A DNA stretch of 64,000 bases, from positions 3,305,501-3,369,500 of the forward strand of contig JARHVA010001472.1 in the NCBI GenBank assembly GCA_037957365.1. Direction: 5' to 3'. The position numbers and the translations under genes are program-made. Each line of letters opens with the position of its first letter. Positions within the stretch are counted from its first letter, which is position 1. Positions 36,749-48,162 of this stretch are shown here, piece after piece. The stretch is from Torreya grandis (Eukaryota; Streptophyta; Pinopsida; Cupressales; Taxaceae). Under the pieces are notes generated by a model. That model saw only the letters and a list, made by a program, of their open reading frames with translations, did no database searches and was not told the origin of the DNA.

Positions 36749-37006
36749 TTATGAATAGTATAAGTCATAAATTGATTCAAGAAGTTCATTCCTAAAATAA
36801 TATCTATCGAACATCCATAATTTTACATATGCCTTAATGTCATTTGCTTCAAGTAGTACCCTAGGAGCAACTTTATTTATAGTAGTCATTGACCCATTGA
36901 TAGCAATAAAATATAATGAGGCATCTTTCCACAGGTACTCTGGGATAGCTCCATGCTTTGCAATACTCATATTTGTTCTAGTATTGATTAAACAATCTCG
37001 GGTCAA
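36749..37006 (-). pseudogene. Endogenous caulimovirid protease-region fragment
   Basis: An 85-codon frame upstream of the RT fragment, containing RDCLINTRTNMS and SMTTINKVAPRVLLEANDIK, a layout typical of the retropepsin-like region of caulimovirid polyproteins. The catalytic triplet is not clearly preserved. Between this and the RT fragment are about 400 bp of coding-like but interrupted sequence. Confidence 0.65.
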
Positions 37007-37276
37007 TAAGCCATTGTTTGAATCAATGATGTTTACTGAGATAATGATTTCTTTTTGTTCTCCAGCATAGAAACATCCTTGGTTAGGAGAAACTTATTTA
37101 GGGTTGTTTTCCTCTATATAATCTTCAAAACATTTTATTAATTCATTAATATCTTGAGAAGCAGATTCTATTTTTGATTTTATAGCTCTGAGGATTTCAA
37201 CAGGAGGCTTTTGGTATTTTATCAGGCTCTTTATGCTTAGATTCTTAGCCTTAGATTTTTATTTTCTGTTCCATTC

Positions 37277-37740
37277 CTATTGTGCATATAGCATTGGGTT
37301 GTCATAAAATTCAACATATTGTAGTGTTTTTCCCTTAAGGTCACCATGTGTGCTACATAATTGGGTAAGCTCATCTTGATAGATAGGGATCAGATAAAGA
37401 GGGAGCTTACGATTTTGGAGTAGATATTCTAGATGTTCCATTAAGGCTTCGAGATCAAATCTAGACATCATATTACAATAGTAGATTGTCAGTCTCAGAG
37501 TTATCAGAAGAAGATGGTTCTTCAAATTGATTTACTTGATTTTCATTCTCACTAGAAAAAATATCATTTTCAGTGAGTATTGAATAGACATCATCATCTT
37601 AGCTGAATTCAAAAATAACTTGCATTTATTCATTAGGAAGTATAGCTCTAATCTTTTTCATCTTTTTAGGATACCTTTTCTCATCATGATTGGTGATTTG
37701 AAATGCATCAATCCAAAAAAATCATACACAATTAATTCCC
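37277..37740 (-). pseudogene. Endogenous caulimovirid upstream ORF fragment
   Basis: Minus-strand coding-like sequence: an acidic stretch (SSENENQVNQFEEPSSSDNS) preceded by a basic KRYPKKMKK segment, and then DLEALMEHLEYLLQNRKLP. The order relative to protease and RT suggests the end of the coat-protein-like region. Assignment is by position, with stops and a frame change inside. Confidence 0.45.
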
Positions 37741-39499
37741 ATTAATCTTATTTTCATTGATAAAAATGTTTATGGCCTTGATGATATTGATGGTCATTGG
37801 TTATGTAGCCATATTTCATTCGTATAAGGTGTTAGTGTGGCTATTATGATCTTGATATGTGGATTTCACTAATGCTTCAAGGTTTTGGTGAAACGTGTTT
37901 AACAAAGCCTATTTTCCTAGCATGCTAAATGATTTTGTGTTTAGGATAGGTCTGGCTAAAATAACTTGTTATGAGTTAATTTTTTTCTCTACCCATAGTT
38001 AGCTAATCTAGTCCTTAACACTAGATTACACAATAATGGGGATGGAAGGAATGAAATCCCATAGGATTTTTCAAAATCATTACCTAAGAAGAATTGAGAA
38101 TCCACCAAAACCAAATTCAACAATGATTATGATAAAGTGAGTTTTATGGGTTGGTGGTTTCTATACACAATTGCTTCCTTATGGAAAAGTGTTACAATTC
38201 ATGCCAATACAAGAAATCGTAGATGTTGGGGAAATGCAGAGGGAATTCATATGATTGATTTGGGGATTTGAATAGTTTAGTGCCATATCTTCTCATTCGA
38301 GATCAAAATTTAATGCTTGTAGAAGTGAATAAAATATTACGTAATCCACATGATGATGAGTTGGACAATTTTAAGCTCATATTTATAGTGATAAAATGAG
38401 GAACATTTATAGTTATATTAATGCGAGAGGAATTTACCTAAATAATGCATATGGAATATTCTAATATTTATAAGTCAAAATTTATTACAAACTTTATAAT
38501 TGTTAAGATAATATATATTTTAAAAATTTTCATTGGTTGAACGAGAAGTATGATAATTGAAAAGTGAAAGCTATAGTACTTGCCTTGCTAGACATTAATA
38601 ACACATGATTTTTTTTTTTAAGTGTGCTATTATAGGCTATCATTTTTTTTTATTTTGTTTAGGTTAAGGTAAGCCCACCTTTGACTAGTGTGGGAACCAG
38701 CCTGGGTCACATCAAGAGGCATGGGTCTCTAAGGAGATAAAATAAGAAAAAATAAAGGGCATTTTAGTCCAAAAAATGAGTGGGAAGAATAGAGAATAAA
38801 GTAAAGAGAAAAATGAAACTATTAAATAATACTTAAAATTTTCAAAAAAAAAAAACCCCAGGGGCCTAATGGGGACTTTTAGTGGATTTTTCTTGGGTCT
38901 TAAACATGAGACCTTCCTTCCAAACATATTTTAAACCCTTAGCATACAAGGGGGAAGTAGCTCTTACACGGGTCCTAAGGAGAGACATAGAAGTATCCAA
39001 CCCTCCACATGAGAGAACCAGAGCTTGTGGATCAAAATGATCATCCTTATTTCTATAGATAGGGGTCCCTAAGGCTGAGATTCGACCATGCTTGCCTTTT
39101 GCACTAGGTTTTAGAAATAGGCCTAATGGATCTCTTTAATCTCCTTTCTTATTATTCTTATCTCCAAGGATTTTCTTCTTAGGCTCAATTCAATTGAGCA
39201 TAATTTCATTTTGGGAGAACTGACTTCAATATGAGTAAACTTATTCAAGTTGGGGTCCTCCTATGAGCCTTCCTCAGGAACAAAGATTATTGGGTTTGGG
39301 CCCTTAGGGGAACCTAAGTTTGAGAGGATGACTAGGGATCCCCCTTATTTGGAGACTCAGTCAAATCAACATTCATCTCTTCTGAAGCGTTTAGTTCCAT
39401 AATTAATTTTTTCTTGGGCTTGCCAACTTTGGCCTTTTTTGCCTCCCTATAATGACACTCACATATGCCCTTTTTGTTATGTTCTTCCCTTTTATCCCC
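37741..39499. other. Unassigned DNA, mostly non-coding
   Basis: No recognisable element ends. 38640-39400 has weak minus-strand coding character with many stops and may be a worn extension of the decayed ORF at 39500-40195. Confidence 0.4.
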
Positions 39500-40195
39500 T
39501 CCACTCATGAAATTAGAGACAACAATATTTATTTACTCCTCTCGAGAGGGCTAAACTTTAAAAAAAATGAGAGACTAATGTGCAATCAAAACTTTGTAAT
39601 TCCCTTTAAAATCCATCACAAAATCCTCTAGAGAATGAAACATATAGTATGGGAGGATCGTTGTATAAATACATTTAAAGTGATCGATAACATAAAGTGA
39701 TGAGACCTTATCATGCTGAACATGGAATCCAAGGTGATATACAACATCACTTGCCTACATACTTCTGGCCAAACCTCAGGGAAATCCATCCTTCTAAAGC
39801 TCTTGGTTACTTCTTTTGATTTTTATACAGAGTTAAAGAACTTTGAAACCCATTCATCCTTTATGGTTTTGTCTTTAAAATACTTCAATTCCTTCACAAT
39901 TAGTCTAGTTGCTTCAACTATCGATTCTTTGAACACCTCAATCCCCATGCCCTTCATAACTATGAGCCTCTCCTTCCAAGAATCAACAAAATCCTTAACC
40001 AAGTTGGAATCATGGCCAATAATTCTTAACATAAACTGAGTAAGACCTCCCTTCTATATAATTATCCAAATTGTGGGGTTATTATTATTGATAGTAGAAT
40101 AAGATATGGGCTCTACCCTGCCATTTACTAATTCAGGCACATCGCCCTCAAGGGAATTATGATCTAAAGCTGTCTCCTTTTCTTTTTTTGTTAGT
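39500..40195 (-). pseudogene. Decayed ORF of unknown family
   Basis: A minus-strand frame starting near 40195 (TALDHNSLEGDVPEL, then a stop, then FMLRIIGHDSNLVKDFVDSW) reaches about 39713 with few stops, and coding character continues to about 39500. The only fully open part is 40032-39823. The composition is protein-like and helical (KERLIVMKGMGIEVFKESIV). No catalytic motif was recognised. It may be gag or an ORF1 of a retroelement, but this is a guess. Confidence 0.35.
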
Positions 40196-40214
40196 AATTC
40201 CTATAGAGAAGATA

Positions 40215-40865
40215 TAGATTCAAAATAGGCAAGTTTGAGTCTTTTATCAAGCTTAGTCTAAAAGGGGATTCCTATTGAAGAAGATTAATGCCAAATGACA
40301 CTCATAAACCACATAAGGAGTGAATGTAATAAGTGCTTATCAAAGAGGATAATGATGAGACAATAAGCCTCGAAAATGATGATCCAAAGGGGAAAATATA
40401 TAGAGATAAGGGCTATGATTATGCACCTAAAAAGGGAAAGCCTCACCATTAATAGATGTGGGTGAATGAGGTGGTAGAGAGATTACCATGATTAAATCAT
40501 TTAGAATTTTAATTTTTCATTGTAAATTATTTTAAAATTTTAGGATGTTTAGTTATAGTAAAATGTGATTATACATTATTAGATCAAGTGTAAACTTGAC
40601 TTTCTTTATTATGCAAGTGATATGGTAAATGAAAAAATCTTTTATTAGAGAGATGGTATATAAATAATGTTGGTGGCAATTCCATGAAGCATCTCAATAA
40701 AACTTTGTACTTGAATGTATAAAGAAGAAGAGTCACCCACAAAGATTTATATTGTAGTAAAACAATTTAGAGAAGATAATGTGTCTGCATATTTTTACAT
40801 GTGGCAGGTGGCTCCCTAGTAAAGTTATCCATTTAGTTATAAATGAAGTAGGAACAATGACTAAA
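40215..40865. repeat. Repeat R, copy 2, uninterrupted
   Basis: About 650 bp matching 28169-28438, 30043-30188 and 35546-35581. It shows what the locus looked like before the 1.6-kb mosaic insert and the copia-like element entered copy 1. Coding capacity and terminal repeats were not found, so its class is unknown. Confidence 0.8.
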
Positions 40866-42882
40866 AGCTATCAATGAAGGTGGGTGTGGTTGTTGAATTG
40901 ACTACCCTAAACCCACTACACCATGTATCCTTGATCTCGATCGAGAGGACCTACTACCAGCTCTATGTGCATCTCAGACCTCAAAATTAGGTATTTATTG
41001 ATCCTTAGGAATCACAATCTCATAATCTCACTGATATTAGATGGCCTCATCCTTATCCTGAAGGCTCTCCAAAACCATCCTAGAAAATCCTACAGGTGTG
41101 TATGTTCCCCATGCCTCGTCTTACTCACATTGGAGCCTTTAAACATCTACCCTAGCTTGATCCCTCTCAACTATGGCCTGATCTCTAGTAGCCTATATCT
41201 ATGCTTTTACTTATGTCATTTTTTCCACCTCTACCTTCAATTAGCTAATCTCTGAATGAAGGGCACTAATCTGAGTATCCCTAAGAATCACATATGCTTG
41301 TAACTAGCCCACTCTCCTCTCTAAGCCCTCAATCTCACATAATCTATTAATGATATCATCCTCAAGTAGGAAAGTATCCCTATCTACATGAGTACCTAAT
41401 GATCCTACTTGACTTAGACCTACTCAAGCACCTGAAGTACTTACCTAGGGTCTCCCATCACTACCCTGTTATGTGTACCTACCTAACCAATACCTTGATC
41501 ACCACCTCAATTAACCTACATCTCCCCTTGATCTACCTTCATATCATCCCCACCATGATCCCTACCCTGAACCTCTCCTTGCCCAGCCTATACCTTCCCA
41601 TCATCTACCTATCCTGGTGCCTGAGGAGGAGTTATCAATATCAATGGATAGAATTGTGCCCACCATATCATGCAGGTTAGTGTCACACCTGCATCTACAA
41701 TATCTCCTCCATATTCCCACCAAATCCATTGTGTCCCCCATAACTACCTATATCCTTACTCCTTAGAATGACTAGCATAGCTTGGATGATCCCTTGGGTA
41801 GTATGAACAAACCACCTAGGATCATCTGGAACTTCTTGTTGCATCCCAAACTATTATAACACCTAATCTAGCTTATAATTCTCTATAATGTGTGTTTGCT
41901 ACCTATCAAAAAACATCTAGATGTCATATAATTCATGTAACATCTATCAGATCTCCACTGAAGTTGTAGTGTCAAGTAGGTCTACCATATGGAAAAAAAA
42001 GTTATCAAATCATCTAACATCTATTGATAGTGGTAAATTTCACCATAATGTCCTCTATGACTTGCACCTATTTGGACCCATCCATATGATACTGGATCAT
42101 GTGGGCCTTGTACCAATCTTTTACCTACTAGGTGTTCTATAAAAATATGTGCCTATCCCCAAACCTAGAGAAAAATAGTGGCACCAATACTTTGACCTCT
42201 TTGATAGGCCACCATATGCAAATATTTGTATATTGGGCCAACACTATAGACACCCAAAAAAATATGGTTATATCATCTAATATCACTCTTATCACCTCTC
42301 ATAGGCCCATATGAAATAATTAGCCACTCTTATCAAACAAAAATACATTGTTGATGATCATCATCAGCACCACAACCTCTTTATCAATTAGTGTTGGTGA
42401 TGGTGGTTCCTCGTGTGCTAAGTCATCTGGTCAAATGTCTATATATAGCTCCAACAAATCAATACAAACCTTCCCATGAGGCATGGGAATGTCTTAATAG
42501 TTGACCAAGTTGTCTAGTACAACTCGCTAGTGTGATAGATTTATCCAAAATAGCCTTCAACCTCTCATAGGTAGCTTTAGTATATGCCAGGTGTCCTCCA
42601 ATGTAACTATATCCTCTCCTATCGATAGATGGAGGGTAGAATTCTATGAGTGCCACTGCTCAACCAATGTACTCAAATATGCTTAATCCACTCTAATCAT
42701 GGGCATATGTGCTACATCAAGTAAGAAGATAGCCTCTAAGAACACACACATCTCCTCAATCTAGATCTAAGTAGTTCATAAATAGTTTTAGTGTTACATG
42801 CCATTAGCACCTCAAGTTGCTCCTACAACCATAGATAGATTAGTTGAGTCTATATATGTTATGAGCAATGGGGTTGAACCCA
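40866..42882 (-). other. Internal region of a truncated copia-like unit
   Basis: Runs leftward from a primer-binding site at 42883-42896. A frame at 42656-42459 (MALIEFYPPSIDRRGYSYIGG) looks protein-like but is short, and stops interrupt the rest. No retroviral domain was recognised. The expected second LTR on the left is missing, so the unit ends at repeat R. Confidence 0.45.
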
Positions 42883-42896
42883 ACTTTGATACCACT
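42883..42896 (-). other. Primer-binding site next to LTR 42897-44150
   Basis: The minus strand reads CCTAACA then AGTGGTATCAAAG, close to the copia TGGTATCAGAGC site. This LTR is therefore followed by an internal region on the left as well as preceded by a polypurine tract on the right, so it is shared by two units. Confidence 0.75.
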
Positions 42897-44150
42897 TGTT
42901 AGGAAATACAAACATTCCTACATGTTCAAGTAAATTAAATTACAAAAATCAAACAAGCTACAAAAAATAGAAAATAAAGGAGACAAGCCATTACATAAGA
43001 TATACATGGAAACCCTAATAAACCAGCTTGGGAAAAACCATGGGGCAAAGGTAGCATCCAAATTTCATTTTTCCATCAATAACTCTCTTTTCTATGATAT
43101 CTCCTCTCAGCAACTCCTATCCAGTGCTTACAAGCAGTCAGGTGAACCAATATTACAACCAATACTTACAAGATCTAACCTCCAACATCATGAAACTAAT
43201 ACCATAGCATCCAACAGAGCTTTAAGATTCTACCTCTTTCTCCAAGGATCCATACTATGCTTCTAATACACTAGGTGATCCATGTTCTCTAAGACTAATA
43301 AGTTCTAACCACCTAAGCATGATGATGATTACAACCCAAGCATCTAGGTGAGTTAGGCTTACAAGCCTTCTAAAATCAAACCTTCTATCATGAAATTTCA
43401 AACTTGCAAGGATCCAAGTGATTCACTAAATGGATAATCAAAATAAAAAAAGGAGTAATGCATTTGTAACATTTTACAATATGAGAGAGAGAGAGAGGGG
43501 AGATAATGAATAATGGTCTAAATAAATTTGACCCACACATGAGAGGGGTGTCATGTGATCTCCTTAAGGTGTTTTTCACCATGTGTAAAATTCTTCAAAT
43601 CATATAAGAACATGTCCCACCTCTATGTGGCTCCAAAACTTGCTCCCCACTTCCACAAGTGAGTCCAAACACTCAATAAAGTAGATTCTCTAATTTATAC
43701 AATATCCAAGCCAACCCATGTGACTCCAAAAATTATGCCCCACTCACACATGTGAGGTCAATCTACAATAGTGCATTATTATCTTCATCTTCACATCTAA
43801 TCACAAGAGTCCAAAAGGTGTTGCAATCACCTTTTGACCTTTCTTAGGCATGTGAATCATGGGTCCCCTTATAAATTCAACCCATGCATGACCCTTTGTC
43901 ATTTGAACTATGTGAAAACCCACATGTGACTCACTGAGGACAAAACCCATGTCCTCTAGTGGAGTACTATGCCCCACACCTATCACATCCTAGGACCCAC
44001 CATGGGCCCACCTGCCAAATCACCATCTTACCACATCACCTGCATGCCATGTCACTTGCATGTCATATCATATGCACACCCCTATGCCACATGACCTGCA
44101 TGCCATGTCACCATGAATAGTGACTATGAATAGTGGCTTCACACCTAACA
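42897..44150 (-). repeat. 3' LTR of the unit (also 5' LTR of the left unit)
   Basis: 1254 bp, TGTTAGGAAATAC to CACACCTAACA. Matches 45646-46370 plus 47405-48162 with moderate divergence. Contains a (GA)n tract near 43484. Confidence 0.85.
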
Positions 44151-44161
44151 ATCTCCCACTT
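44151..44161 (-). other. Polypurine tract
   Basis: On the minus strand AAGTGGGAGAT sits directly before TGTTAGGTGTG, the usual copia arrangement. Confidence 0.8.
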
Positions 44162-45550
44162 GAATTCATATACATAGGACTTTTAAACACATGCATCTTT
44201 TGCCAACCAATTGCCATCTAAATGTCATCAATGATAATGTCCACTAATGCTCCACAATAACCCTAGTATAAGTTTTATGTAGTACAAAAATTATTTGCCT
44301 TGATCAGTTTTGTCAACATCTACTCCTCCAAAATAGATTTTCAGCAATTGAAGTGACTCCGACTTCACCACAGACCCATCCTTCTTCAAGATTTTGCCAT
44401 GAACTACTCACTACTCCCACTGCTTGGAAGTATCTAGTATATTGCACACAATGGCTTACATGATGCTTCCTACTTCCAATGAATACAATACACAGGACAT
44501 CTATGTCTTCTCCTCCTTATTCTAGGATACTCCAAAAGATAACTCATAAAACTACAAGAAGTGGGATACTTTACTTTCTAGTTCTCATGTCCACTATGCA
44601 TTTCAATCCTTGGTTTGCTCCTTCATCTCATCCTAGTCATCTGAGCCATCTCATCATTGATCTTCATGTTGGGGCTTGAAACCAACATGCCATCTACACA
44701 TAGCAATAACCTCTGCTAAACCTTAGATCTCCATGAAGGTATTCCTATACCACATCATCATGCCTACTACAACCTGTACAGTCTTCAATTTTTCAAACTA
44801 ATAACTCTTTGCCTTATCCTCATAGCCTCTTGACTACTCCATCTCATCATGAGATCACCATGTATAAATGGTGTTTTTTCATCCAGATGCTCCAATAACA
44901 ATAAGTGCACACCGCACTCTTGACAATAGTTATCAATAAGAGAGAAAAACCATATAAGTCAACACATGACTTTACATATGTAGCATACCACTACCCACCA
45001 TGATCAACATGGTACCCATCCATAGTTCTTGGGAAGTCATTATGCTACTCAGTGCATCACTTCACATATCAAGTTTTTGATCCACAAATATATAGTCAAG
45101 ATGCATCTGAATCTACTACATGTCACACACACACACACACAAACTTCTCCTTCCATGGAACCTTGGATCATATTTATTCTTCTCAATCCACTACTACAAC
45201 AGGGACAAATTGAAGTTTTTTGTACCTCCTCCTCTACATAGAATTTTAACACATCTCAACCAACACATTATGGTAGTAAGATCCCATAATTTGTATCTCT
45301 TCTCCAGCCAATAAACTCCATCTACACCAATGGAGTCCAACTTGCTCCTCAAGCTCTATGGTTTCTTCTTCAATAGGAACACTATTGGTGTTGATCTATT
45401 TGGAAAATCTTTTTTAGTTTCTCTTCCATTTCTCCATCTACATCTTCATCTTCCATAGAGAGAAATACCTACCATGCAAATTTTTTTATATTCATATCTT
45501 GGTCTCTCCACCTATAGATCCCACTTGCACAAAACTAGCCAAGCAACCAT

Positions 45551-45645
45551 GCCTATGATACCACTTGTTAGGATACATGGGATAGAACCTAACTATGATA
45601 CCACTTTTTAGGAACCATGGGGTTGAACCTAGCTCTAATACCACT
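45551..45645 (-). repeat. Triplicated primer-binding-site / LTR-edge module, 40-bp period
   Basis: ATACCACTTGTTAGG-type modules start their CCACTT at 45561, 45601 and 45641, exactly 40 bp apart. Each contains the complement of a TGGTAT(C/T)A primer site followed by an LTR-edge remnant (CCTAACA or CCTAAAA). Only the third directly joins the LTR at 45646. Confidence 0.8.
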
Positions 45646-46201
45646 TGTTAAGAAATACAAACATTCCTACGTGTGAAAAAAAATTAAATTACAAAAATTA
45701 AACAAGCTAAAAAAATATAAAATAAGAGAGATAAACCATTACACAAGATATACATAAAAAACTTACTAAACCAGCTAGGAAAAAACCATAGGGCAAAGGC
45801 AACATCTAGACTTCATATTTCCATTAGCAAATCTTTCTTCTACAATAGCTCTTCTTAGTAACTCCTATCTAGTACTTACAAGCACTTAGGTGAACCAAGC
45901 TTGCAACCAAGCCTTACAAGGTCCAACCTCCAACATAATGATGTTAATACCATAGCATCCAAGGGAGATCAAAGCTTCTACCTCTTTCTCCAATGATCCA
46001 TATCATGCTTCTAATATACTAGGTGAACCATACTCTCTAAGCCTTACAAGCTCTAACCACCTACGCATGATGATGCTTACAACCCAAACATCTAGGTGAG
46101 TTAGGCTTACAAGCCTTCCAAAATCTAACCTTCTATCATGAAAGTTCAAACTTGTAAAGATCCAAGGGATCCACTAAATGGATAATAAAAATACAAAGAG
46201 G

Positions 46202-47573
46202 AGTAATGCATTTATAGCACTTTACAACATGAGAGAGAGAGTGGAGAGAATGAATAGTGGCTCAAATAAATTTTACCCACACATGAGTGGGGTATCATGT
46301 GATATCATTAAGGTGTTTGTCATCATATGCAAAAGTCTTCAAAGCATCTTCATTTTAGATTAGAACATGTTAGGTTGTGGAGCTAAAAGCTTCACTGATG
46401 CAAACATGGAGGAGGTGCTGAGTGTCACAGTAACCAGCGTCGGTCAGGCCAACTGGCATCGGTCAAGGGTGAACAGGAAGCTTTCGACATCAGTCATGGA
46501 TCGACCAATGTCGGTCATATCCAGACAGACAGCGATCGATGTCGATCGCCTGTGTGGTTCCTGAACTATTAGTTACATGAACAGTTTGTTTAATGAACCA
46601 ATTCTTTGCATGTAAAGACTAATTTTAGTCTTCGAGTTGCGTTTCTAATTATTGTAATTAGAAAGTCTAATTATTGTTTGCATGGGATCTATATAATAGA
46701 CTCATGGACTGTATTGTAATTTGTATAACTAGAGGAATTATATAGAATCAGAAGGGTTCTATCCAAGGGAGAATCATAAGGACTTGGTGAAGCAAGGACA
46801 AGGGTTCTTTCGGGTGAGTAAGATCTAGGTCGACAGGTGTGCAAGGCCAGGTTGATCTGCGGTATAGCAAGATCAAGTGAGATCTACATGGTAAGTAAGG
46901 TCGGTTGATTTGCAAGTGTGTGTGTGTGTGCAAGATCTAGGTTTGCAGGTGTGCAAAACTAGGTTGATCTACAGATGTGCAAGATCAGGGAGATCAGCAA
47001 CACAACACGTAGCAAGATCAGGTGAGATCTACTTGGAGTACGTGGTGTACTCAGACTTGGAGTATGTGTGTGTACTCGGTGGTACTGGTAGTATTGATAC
47101 TGACTGGTTGAAACAATTACTCTGTGTTTGAGTTGATTTGTTTGTAATTGAGAGAGAACTCTTGAGGGAAGATTACTGGTATGCCCAAGAGGTGTGGGAA
47201 GAGTGTGATCTCTTTATTGTATTTCCTTATGGAAAAGTGTTAATACAAGATTGTATTGTCTCTCATATTCTGTGCTATTTTTGATTTCTAGTTATATTTT
47301 ACTTTTGGTTAAATTCCATGTTTAGTTGCTTATACAAAGGTAATCAATTGTGCTCTTAATCCTGACAATTGGTGTCAAAGCTTTGTGAGCCTAGGTTCCT
47401 AACAAGTAATGCATTTATAGCACTTTACAACATGAGAGAGAGAGGGGAGAGAATGAATAGTGGCTCAAATAAATTTTACCTACACATGAGTGGGGTATCA
47501 TGTGATATCATTAAGGTGTTTGACATCATATGCAAAAGTCTTCAAAGCATCTTCATTTTAGATAAGAACATGT
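46202..47573. repeat. 169-bp direct repeats flanking the foreign fragment
   Basis: 46202-46370 and 47405-47573 are near-identical, offset 1203 bp throughout, and both correspond to one sequence in the uninterrupted LTR at about 43444-43610. This is far longer than a normal target-site duplication. Confidence 0.9.
46368..47404 (+). mobile_element. LTR-plus-primer-site fragment of a different copia element
   Basis: Starts TGTTAGGTTGTGG. An LTR-like end ...AATCCTGACA near 47367 is followed by ATTGGTGTCAAAGC, a copia-type primer site, about 25 further bases, and CCTAACA. So it is one LTR with its primer site, not a solo LTR. At 46427-46550 it carries a cluster of CGACATCAGT/ATGTCGGT motifs like those of the gypsy LTR. 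At 46821-47030 a CAGGTGTGCAAGAYCAGGTTGATCTRC-type module is repeated. Flanked by 169-bp direct repeats of the host LTR instead of a 5-bp target duplication. Confidence 0.75.
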
Positions 47574-48162
47574 GCCACCTCCACGTGGCTCTAAAACTTG
47601 CTCCCCACTTCCACAAGTGAGTCCAAGCACTCAATAGTGTTCTTCTTATCTTCATCTCTAAGGGTCAACAAAGTAGATGCTCTAATTTATAAAATTTCCA
47701 AGCCACCCTGTATGACTCCAATAATTTCACCCCACTCACACATGTGAGGCCAATCTACAATAGTGCATTCTTGTCTTCATCTTCACATGTGATCACAAGA
47801 GTCCAAAAGGTGTTGCAATCACCTTTTAACCTTTTCTAGACATGTAAATCATGTTCTCCTTACAAATTTAACCCATGCATGAGCACTTTTGTCTTTTACA
47901 CCATGTGACAACCCACATGTGACTCACTAAAGACAAAATCCATGTCCTTTAGTGGATTACTATTTCCCACACTTATCACATCATCCTGATCACATCTTGG
48001 GACCCATCATGGGCCCACCTACCACATCACTTTCATATGTCAACATGCCACATCATTTACATACCCACATGCCACATCATCTGCATGCCATGTCACAATG
48101 AATAATGACTATGAGTAGTGCCCATGAATAGTGACCTATGAATAGTAGCTTCACACCCAATA

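Larger units (their letters stand above)
42897..48162 (-). mobile_element. Non-autonomous copia-like LTR unit, LTR-internal-LTR
   Basis: Minus-strand unit: 5' LTR at 45646-48162 (enlarged by an insertion), primer-site array at 45551-45645, a non-coding internal region of about 1.4 kb, polypurine tract AAGTGGGAGAT at 44151-44161, and 3' LTR at 42897-44150. Both LTRs have TGTTAGG/CCTAACA-type ends, and the gypsy-like layout is excluded by the methionine-type primer site. No gag or pol is present. Confidence 0.75.
45646..48162 (-). repeat. 5' LTR, interrupted by a foreign LTR fragment
   Basis: Begins TGTTAAGAAATAC and ends CACACCCAATA (the terminal CA is mutated). A 1203-bp increase relative to the other LTR is made of a 1037-bp foreign sequence (46368-47404) plus a second copy of 169 bp of the host LTR. 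Confidence 0.85.

Noticed and set aside
41399..42314. Several 60-90-codon plus-strand frames
   Set aside because: They are antisense to the likely direction of the copia-like unit, mutually overlapping, and show no domain.
45049..45252. Open frame with VCVCVCV
   Set aside because: Translation of a (CA)n tract inside a non-coding retroelement region.
46368..47404. Solo LTR
   Set aside because: A primer-binding site and extra leader follow the LTR end, and the flanks are 169-bp repeats rather than a 5-bp duplication.
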